Origin: an uncultured Hyphomicrobiales bacterium
GTDB taxonomy: Bacteria; Pseudomonadota; Alphaproteobacteria; Rhizobiales; Beijerinckiaceae
Reading direction: 5' to 3'
Length of the DNA stretch: 19,220 nt
NCBI GenBank assembly: GCA_903918155.1
Contig: CAIXDD010000358.1
Location: forward strand, 1-19,220
In this document: positions 14,506 through 19,220 of the stretch, piece by piece
How positions within the stretch are numbered: the first letter of the stretch is position 1
How the letters are laid out: the number at the start of each line of letters is the position of its first letter
Notes under the pieces: model-generated
Seen by the model: the letters and a program-made list of their open reading frames with translations, nothing else
Told to the model about the DNA's origin: nothing
Database searches by the model: none
Program-made: the position numbers and the translations under genes

Positions 14506-15204
14506 ATGAAAAGAGACAATGTGATCGAGATACATGACGTTCATCTCAGCCTCGGCTCGAGCGCGGCGAAAATAGATATCTTGCGCGGAGTGTCGCTCAC
14601 AGTTGGTCGGGGGGAGGCCTTGGCGCTTGTCGGCAAGTCCGGATCGGGAAAATCTACGTTGCTGATGACGATGGCGGGGCTGGAGCGCCCGGATGCCGGC
14701 CGAATTCTTGTGGAAGGTCGAAATATCAGCGAAATGGACGAAGACGACATCGCTCGTTTCCGCAGCCGGCGCATTGGCGTCATCTTCCAATCCTTTCACC
14801 TCATCTCATCGATGACGGCTCTCGAAAACATCGCGATCCCTCTTGAACTTAATGGGCACGCCTCTCCTTTCAAGACAGCGATGTCCGAGCTCGCCGCAGT
14901 CGGCCTCCAGGATCGCGCGAATCATTTCCCGTCCCAATTGTCAGGGGGCGAACAACAACGTGTCGCCATTGCGCGGGCGATTGCGCCGGAGCCGGCGATC
15001 CTCCTGGCTGACGAGCCGACGGGAAACCTTGACGATGAAACGGGACAGGCGATTTCAGCGCTGCTCTTTCAATTGAGAAAGGAGCGCCAGACCAGCCTTG
15101 TGCTCGTCACGCATGATCTGTCCTTGGCGAACTCCTGTGATCGGATCGTCCATATCAAATCCGGCCTGCTTGAGCCGGAGATGCTTCCGCATGGGAATCT
15201 CTGA
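14506..15204 (+). CDS. ybbA: ABC transporter ATP-binding protein, LolD/YbbA type
   Basis: This cytoplasmic ATPase of 232 residues partners with the permease encoded next. It has Walker A GKSGSGKST (43-51), a Q-loop glutamine at 95 in VIFQSFHLI, signature LSGGEQQRVAIARA (145-158), Walker B AILLADEPTGNLD (164-176) and switch His203 in VTHD. The sequence belongs with LolD, MacB and YbbA ATPases, which drive MacB-fold mechanotransmission rather than classic substrate transport. Pairing with an 800-residue permease and a divergent TesA points to YbbA rather than LolD. The ATG at 14506 has no clear ribosome-binding site; a GTG at 14521 (leaving IEIHDVHLSLG) is an alternative that would reduce overlap with the esterase 5' region. 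Its stop lies 43 bp before the permease ATG. Confidence 0.93.
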   Translation: MKRDNVIEIHDVHLSLGSSAAKIDILRGVSLTVGRGEALALVGKSGSGKSTLLMTMAGLERPDAGRILVEGRNISEMDEDDIARFRSRRIGVIFQSFHLISSMTALENIAIPLELNGHASPFKTAMSELAAVGLQDRANHFPSQLSGGEQQRVAIARAIAPEPAILLADEPTGNLDDETGQAISALLFQLRKERQTSLVLVTHDLSLANSCDRIVHIKSGLLEPEMLPHGNL

Positions 15205-15230
15205 CGTGAGCGGTTCTCAGCGCCGAGGAC

Positions 15231-15239
15231 GGGGAGAGG
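15231..15239 (+). promoter_or_regulatory. Ribosome-binding site deciding the permease start
   Basis: GGGGAGAGG lies 8 bases before the ATG at 15248. It selects that start over GTG 15206 and ATG 15191, which have no comparable site. The resulting N-terminus, with RFAIRDLKGG leading into the first helix, is the normal form for the family. Confidence 0.7.
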
Positions 15240-15247
15240 CTCTTCTG

Positions 15248-17758
15248 ATGGCCGCCCGGTTCGCAATCCGCGACCTGAAGGGGGGCCTTGGGAGTTTGCG
15301 GCTTTGTCTGATCTGCGTCGCCTTGAGCGTCTTCATGATCGTTTTCGTCTCCGCGTTGGCGCAAAGCGTCTCTGGCGCGCTCAAATCGCAAGGTCGGATC
15401 ATCCTCGGCGGCGATCTCGCTTTCACGCTCGTGCACAAGAATGTCGGCGAAAAGGAAAAGGCCTGGCTGGAGGAATGGGGAGCCCTTTCTACGCTGGCGC
15501 TGACGCGCGCGATGGGCCGGAATGAGTCCAGGGACGCCACGCTCGTCGAAGTCAAGGCGGTCGACAGGCTCTACCCGCTCGTCGGACGTTTTTCATCATC
15601 AGCGGCGAACGGCCTGCAAGAACTTTCGACGGGCGAAGCGCTGCCTGGGGCTTTGCTCGAGAAGGAGCTGTTGTCGCGTCTTCGCCTCCGGATCGGCGAC
15701 CGCTTCTTGCTTGGGGACGGCGTTTTCAGAATAGCCGGCGTGATCGAGGAAGAGCCTGATCGCTTATCGAGCGGGCTTGGTTTTGGCCCCAGAGCGATCG
15801 TCGGTCTCAACGCCGCCGACGAAGCAGGCCTTGTGCGAGACGGATCATTGACGAGATGGGTGACGCGCTTACGTCTTCAAGATCCCGAGAAGCTGCAAGA
15901 GGCCCTGAATGGCGCACGGCGGGAATTCCCTGACGCTGGATGGCAAATCAGGACGCGCGACGATTCCACTCCCGGACTTCAGCGCAATGTCGAAAGGTTT
16001 CAGAACTTTCTCGTCGTCGTAGGATTGTTGACGCTCGTCATCGGGGGAATTGGCGTGTCGAACGCCGTGCGCCTTTTCGTCGAAAAGAGGACGCGGGATT
16101 TCGCTATTTCGAAGGCGCTCGGGGCGACCGGCTCGTTCATGTTCATGGTCGCGTCAATCGAGATTTTTCTGACTTCTTCGATCGGGGCGTTCATCGGCGC
16201 CGCGATCGGCGCGAGCCTGCCCTATCTCCTTGGGACGTTTGTCTCTGAAATCTTAGGTTTGCCGCTAGAGACGAGCGTTTTTCCGCGCGAGATCTTTCTC
16301 GGCGTCGTGATCGGGATTTTGGGCGGGAGCGCTTTTTCTATTCTCCCGCTTGGGCAGGTGCACGATCTGTCGACCACTAAAATATTGAGATCGGCATCGG
16401 ACGGACTCTCGCCGAAGCTAAGGCTTCGATATCATGTCATGATGGCGGCGACCGTCGGCGCCACCGTGCTCGCCGCCTTTCATCTGCTCGATTATTCGAA
16501 GATAGCGATTTCCTTCTTGCTCGCGATGGTCGCTTACGTCCTGATTCTCAATTTATTAGGGCAATCCATCAAGCGATTGGCCAAGCGCGTCCCCCGCCCT
16601 AAAAGCATCCTTGTTCGCTTCGCCTTGAGCAATTTGACCCGCCCCAAGGGACTTACGGTTCCTGTCGTCGTGACTTTCGGGCTCGGACTCACCATTCTTT
16701 CTCTTCTGATGATCGTCGACCACAATCTGCAAAATCAATTTACGCGAGGATTCGCATCCAAAGTTCCGGACCTTTTTCTGATCGACATCCCCAGCCGCGA
16801 CGCCGATCCCATAAAGCGCTTGATCGATCAGCGGGCTCCCAAGGCCGCGATAGACATGACGCCGATGATGCGAGGCCGACTTGTGGCCATCAATGGAGCT
16901 GAAATCGACAGAGGCAGGGTCGGCGAAAACGCCGCCTGGATTCTGGAAGGGGACCGCGGGATCACGTTCGCTTCGACTCCTCCCAAAAACTCGCGAGTCA
17001 TCGAAGGCGAATGGTGGAGCAACGAGCACAAAGGGGAAGCTCTCGTTTCTCTGGACGCTGAAATAGCGAAAGGCCTTGGCGTCGGTCTTGGCGATCGGAT
17101 CACGATGAACGTCATGGGCCGCAACGTCTCGGCCGTCATCTCGAGCCTTCGGCGTCTTGAATGGAGCTCCATGGGGATAAACTTTGTCTTCGTTTTCTCC
17201 CCGAACACTTTTACCGGCGCGCCGTTCATGCAATTAGCGGCTGCTCATCTCACCACCGATTGGGAGACGCAGCAAACGATCGTGCGCGAGTTAAGCGGGC
17301 AGTTTCCCCATATCGTGACGGTTCAGGTCAAGGAGACGATCGATCGTGTGTCGCGGATCGCGGATCAATTGCGCACCGCCGTGTTCAGCCTGTCGCTCGT
17401 CATCTTCGCATCCGGACTGCTGGTGCTCGGCGGCGCCTTGGCGGCCAATCAGGAAACGCGTCTTTACGAGGCGGCGATTCTGGTGACGCTCGGCGCTCGC
17501 AGGAAAAGCGTGCTCGTCGCCTTTGCAATAGAATTCCTGGCGCTCGGGATCATGGCCTGGGGAATTGCGCTTGTCTTGGCGATCGCCGCCGCATGGTGGA
17601 TCCTTGGCAGGGTGATGCAATTGGAGTCGATCGCCTTGCCGCTGGCCCAATTGGGCGGAGTCGGCGTCGTCGTCATTCTGTTCGTCACGGCTTGCGGGCT
17701 CGCCCTGACCTGGCGCGACTTGTCTGGCGGGATCGCGCTTCGACTGAGAAACCGATAA
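15248..17758 (+). CDS. ybbP: ABC transporter permease, YbbP-type (two FtsX domains)
   Basis: This large inner-membrane permease (836 residues) works with the ATPase encoded before it. There is one N-terminal helix (about 17-39) and a long periplasmic region (about 45-245). A first FtsX domain (about 248-375) includes FVEKRTRDFAISKALGATGS. Further helices lie near 395-465, then a second periplasmic region (about 500-705). A second FtsX domain (about 706-830) includes ETRLYEAAILVTLGARRKS. This double-FtsX layout with about ten helices is the YbbP family, whose substrate is not established; lipid or ester export has been suggested because of its link to TesA-like esterases. The ATG at 15248 is chosen for its strong GGGGAGAGG site; GTG 15206 and ATG 15191 are in-frame alternatives. 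No breaks were seen. Confidence 0.92.
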   Translation: MAARFAIRDLKGGLGSLRLCLICVALSVFMIVFVSALAQSVSGALKSQGRIILGGDLAFTLVHKNVGEKEKAWLEEWGALSTLALTRAMGRNESRDATLVEVKAVDRLYPLVGRFSSSAANGLQELSTGEALPGALLEKELLSRLRLRIGDRFLLGDGVFRIAGVIEEEPDRLSSGLGFGPRAIVGLNAADEAGLVRDGSLTRWVTRLRLQDPEKLQEALNGARREFPDAGWQIRTRDDSTPGLQRNVERFQNFLVVVGLLTLVIGGIGVSNAVRLFVEKRTRDFAISKALGATGSFMFMVASIEIFLTSSIGAFIGAAIGASLPYLLGTFVSEILGLPLETSVFPREIFLGVVIGILGGSAFSILPLGQVHDLSTTKILRSASDGLSPKLRLRYHVMMAATVGATVLAAFHLLDYSKIAISFLLAMVAYVLILNLLGQSIKRLAKRVPRPKSILVRFALSNLTRPKGLTVPVVVTFGLGLTILSLLMIVDHNLQNQFTRGFASKVPDLFLIDIPSRDADPIKRLIDQRAPKAAIDMTPMMRGRLVAINGAEIDRGRVGENAAWILEGDRGITFASTPPKNSRVIEGEWWSNEHKGEALVSLDAEIAKGLGVGLGDRITMNVMGRNVSAVISSLRRLEWSSMGINFVFVFSPNTFTGAPFMQLAAAHLTTDWETQQTIVRELSGQFPHIVTVQVKETIDRVSRIADQLRTAVFSLSLVIFASGLLVLGGALAANQETRLYEAAILVTLGARRKSVLVAFAIEFLALGIMAWGIALVLAIAAAWWILGRVMQLESIALPLAQLGGVGVVVILFVTACGLALTWRDLSGGIALRLRNR

Positions 17759-17782
17759 ACCGTATTTCTACCTAGTCAGTTG

Positions 17783-17804
17783 ATCGGCAAACTAAATTGC
17801 CGAT
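17783..17804 (+). terminator. Possible weak hairpin terminator after the permease gene
   Basis: ATCGGCAA and TTGCCGAT form an 8-bp perfect stem around a 6-base loop, 24 bases after the permease stop. The downstream sequence TGGATTT is only a poor T-tract, so termination would be weak or factor-assisted. A processing or mRNA-end stabilising hairpin is equally possible. Confidence 0.4.
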
Positions 17805-17834
17805 TGGATTTGCCGCCCGGCGCCCGCTCTCCCC

Positions 17835-17863
17835 TTGTATCAGCAGCGCGATATCGCCATAAT
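17835..17863 (+). promoter_or_regulatory. Candidate sigma-70 type promoter of the Bax inhibitor-1 family gene
   Basis: TTGTAT (17835-17840) and CATAAT (17858-17863) are separated by 17 bases, matching four and five of six consensus positions. This predicts transcription starting near 17870 and a 35-base leader before the ATG at 17906. It lies in the 147-bp gap after the permease hairpin, the longest gene-free gap between two genes in the window. Confidence 0.5.
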
Positions 17864-17905
17864 ATCAAGGTCCGTCTTTGCACGGTATGGGATGAGAGGG
17901 AAACA

Positions 17906-18646
17906 ATGTCCGACTTTGATCGCAACGCGACCGCCCGCTGGGGTTCTGGCGTAGCCCGGTCGGGAGTGGAGATCGACCAAGGTCTGCGCTCCTATATGCT
18001 CGGCATTTACAATCACATGACGCTGGCGCTGGCGATATCCGCGCTGGTCGCCATCGGAATTTTCATGCTCGGTCGGACCAACCCGATCGTTCAAGCGCTG
18101 TATGGTTCTCCCCTGCGTTGGGCGATCATGCTTGCGCCGCTCGCCTTCGTCTTCGTTCTGTCCTGGCGCTTTGAGCGGATGAGCTACACGTCGCTTCTTG
18201 GTACGTTCTGGGCTTTCGCTGCGGTCATGGGCCTGTCGATCGGCTGGATCGGGCTCGTGTTCAAGGTTGGCAGCATCGTGAACGCGCTGCTCGTCACGAC
18301 GATCGCTTTCGGCGGCCTGAGCCTGTACGGATACACGACAAAGCGCAGCCTTTCAGGGATGGCCTCCTTCCTTGTGATGGGGCTGATCGGCCTGGTCGTC
18401 GCCAGCGTCGTGAACTTGTTCGTGCAATCCGGGGTCCTCGGTTTCGCGATCAGCCTCATTGGCGTGCTGATTTTCGCAGGCCTGACGGCGTGGGATACGC
18501 AGCGCCTCAAGGAAGATTATGATCACCTGTCGCAGGACGGATCGCTGCTGCGTAAGTCCTCCGTGATGGGGGCCCTGAGCCTCTATCTCAACTTCATCAA
18601 CATGTTCCAATTCATCCTCACCCTAACGGGGTCTCGCGAGGAGTAA
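17906..18646 (+). CDS. Bax inhibitor-1 / YccA family membrane protein
   Basis: This inner-membrane protein of 246 residues has about seven helices between residues 33 and 240, and a hydrophilic N-terminus. It belongs to the BI-1/TMBIM/YccA family: GLRSYMLGIYNHMTLALAIS starts the first helix, AWDTQRLKEDY lies in the loop before the last segment, and LYLNFINMFQFIL forms the C-terminal helix. Structurally studied bacterial relatives behave as pH-sensitive calcium leak channels, and E. coli YccA modulates FtsH protease; which applies here is open. The frame is open back to 17780, but the ATG at 17906 follows a strong GAGAGGGA site by 4-5 bases and gives the family N-terminus. It has its own candidate promoter upstream and a strong terminator 9 bases after its stop, so it is probably a single-gene unit. 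Confidence 0.93.
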   Translation: MSDFDRNATARWGSGVARSGVEIDQGLRSYMLGIYNHMTLALAISALVAIGIFMLGRTNPIVQALYGSPLRWAIMLAPLAFVFVLSWRFERMSYTSLLGTFWAFAAVMGLSIGWIGLVFKVGSIVNALLVTTIAFGGLSLYGYTTKRSLSGMASFLVMGLIGLVVASVVNLFVQSGVLGFAISLIGVLIFAGLTAWDTQRLKEDYDHLSQDGSLLRKSSVMGALSLYLNFINMFQFILTLTGSREE

Positions 18647-18655
18647 CGGAACCAG

Positions 18656-18682
18656 AAAGGCCCCGGAAACGGGGCCTTTTTT
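18656..18682 (+). terminator. Strong rho-independent terminator, probably shared by convergent genes
   Basis: AAAGGCCCCG (18656-18665), a GAAA tetraloop, and CGGGGCCTTT form a 10-bp perfect stem that runs into six T residues (18677-18682). It terminates the Bax inhibitor-1 family transcript. The stem reads equally well on the minus strand, but with only a short T-run there. The T-tract on the plus strand overlaps the TAA stop (18681-18683) of the convergent DUF2794 gene. Confidence 0.9.
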
Positions 18683-19043
18683 ATTTCAGCCGCCGCACGG
18701 GGCGCAGCGCCAGCAGAACGCGCGACAGGTCATGACCGCGCCGGAGCACGAACCCTCTCTGATCGACGACGGAAAAGGCGCCTTGCCTTTGCGCGAGAGA
18801 CGGGCGTTTTTCGATCTGATACATGGCGGCTTCCGCCGACCGGCGGAAGATTGAGAAGACCGCAGCCTGAGGCGTGAAGTCCAAAGCGTAATCTCGCCAC
18901 TCCCCTTCCGCGACCCCTTTGCCGTAGCTTTGCAAGAGCTCGTTAAGTTCAAGGCGGGTGAACGCGACAAGCGCAGAACTCGAATGTCGTCGGGGGGCCA
19001 ATGGGGTCACGACGCCGGCGCCCACTCGGCGAAGCTCATTCAT
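18681..19043 (-). CDS. DUF2794 domain protein of unknown function
   Basis: This is a 120-residue soluble protein of the DUF2794 family, common in alphaproteobacteria and without a known role. The domain runs from about 26 to 115: VAFTRLELNELLQSYG (26-41), GEWRDYALDF (47-56), AVFSIFRR (61-68), MYQIEKRPSLAQRQGAFSVV (74-93) and RRGHDLSRVL (101-110) are its conserved blocks. No signal peptide, membrane helix or metal site is seen. The ATG at 19043 is preceded by GGGGAG and GGAAGG, a good ribosome-binding region. It converges on the Bax inhibitor-1 family gene and shares the terminator between them. A promoter-like pair lies about 80 bp upstream. Confidence 0.88.
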   Translation of the reverse strand: MNELRRVGAGVVTPLAPRRHSSSALVAFTRLELNELLQSYGKGVAEGEWRDYALDFTPQAAVFSIFRRSAEAAMYQIEKRPSLAQRQGAFSVVDQRGFVLRRGHDLSRVLLALRPVRRLK

Positions 19044-19121
19044 GCCTTCCGCTCCCCTGCTCGTTCAGAATTCATGTTTTCGCCGTCATTGAAACCAAGA
19101 CATGCCCGCTTTTGGGGTGAA

Positions 19122-19150
19122 AGTATTGGAAGTCGCTCTTCGTCGGTCAA
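19122..19150 (-). promoter_or_regulatory. Candidate promoter of the DUF2794 gene
   Basis: On the minus strand TTGACC (19150-19145) and AATACT (19127-19122) are 17 bases apart, matching five and four of six sigma-70 consensus positions. Transcription would start about 70 bases before the ATG at 19043. The rest of the 177 bp from 19044 to the window edge shows no supported gene. Confidence 0.35.
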
Positions 19151-19220
19151 GCGTCCTGGATATCGTCAGCCCCCCAGCCCCCTGGGGCGTCCAACCCGCG
19201 AAATAAGAGCGGCCTGGCCG

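Noticed and set aside
16556..17233. 225-codon open frame antisense to the permease gene
   Set aside because: It lies wholly within a certain gene and has no recognisable domain.
19172..19187. CCCCAG/CTGGGG hairpin near the right edge
   Set aside because: Only a 6-bp stem in a C-rich stretch with no T-tract on either strand; too weak to call a terminator.
19102..19206. 34-codon open frame on the plus strand starting ATGCCCGC
   Set aside because: Short, no ribosome-binding site, no recognised motif, and it crosses the candidate promoter of the DUF2794 gene.
1..19220. CRISPR arrays, insertion sequences, phage genes, tRNA or rRNA genes
   Set aside because: No spaced direct repeats, transposase or integrase motifs, att-like repeats, or tRNA/rRNA-like sequence were seen; nearly all of the window is covered by intact core genes.

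Overview
The window looks like ordinary core chromosome of an alphaproteobacterium, most likely in the Hyphomicrobiales (Rhizobiales). The sequence is GC-rich with strong third-position GC bias. Family content points the same way: a DUF2794 protein, a TIGR02302/DUF4175 membrane protein, a HIG1-domain mini-protein, and argH-lipoprotein-lysA and adenosyltransferase-etfBA-hydroxybutyryl-CoA dehydrogenase clusters. I could not run a search, so genus is not assigned.

Layout. (1) Positions 1-3454, minus strand: the succinate dehydrogenase operon sdhC-sdhD-sdhA-sdhB; sdhB runs off the left edge. (2) 3536-4258, minus strand: a membrane-anchored TlpA-type thioredoxin, divergent from argH and only about 30 bp away. 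(3) 4288-9697, plus strand: argH, a small LptM-like lipoprotein, lysA and the large TIGR02302 protein, tightly spaced. (4) 9714-13175, plus strand: HIG1-domain protein, PduO-type cobalamin adenosyltransferase, etfB, etfA and 3-hydroxybutyryl-CoA dehydrogenase. (5) 13254-13820, plus strand: an HNH endonuclease-family protein whose 3' end overlaps that of a convergent gene. (6) 13804-17758: a secreted SGNH/GDSL esterase (TesA type) on the minus strand, divergent from a YbbA/YbbP-type ABC ATPase and permease. (7) 17906-18646: a Bax inhibitor-1 family membrane protein with a promoter-like sequence and a strong terminator. (8) 18681-19043, minus strand: a DUF2794 protein converging on that terminator.

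How the genes work together. SdhCDAB feeds electrons from succinate to quinone. ETF carries electrons from acyl-CoA dehydrogenases to the quinone pool, and the adjacent dehydrogenase acts on C4 acyl-CoA, in fatty-acid oxidation or polyhydroxybutyrate/ethylmalonyl-CoA metabolism. The adenosyltransferase supplies coenzyme B12, which acyl-CoA mutases in those pathways need. ArgH and LysA finish arginine and lysine synthesis. The lipoprotein, thioredoxin, esterase and ABC genes concern the cell envelope.

No mobile element, CRISPR array, tRNA, rRNA or phage gene is visible, and I find no convincing new system. The best second-look items are a 28-bp perfect palindrome inside the TIGR02302 gene, the overlapping divergent 5' ends of the esterase and ABC genes, the tail-to-tail HNH/esterase overlap, the uncharacterised TIGR02302 protein, and the LptM-like lipoprotein near a thiol-disulfide protein.
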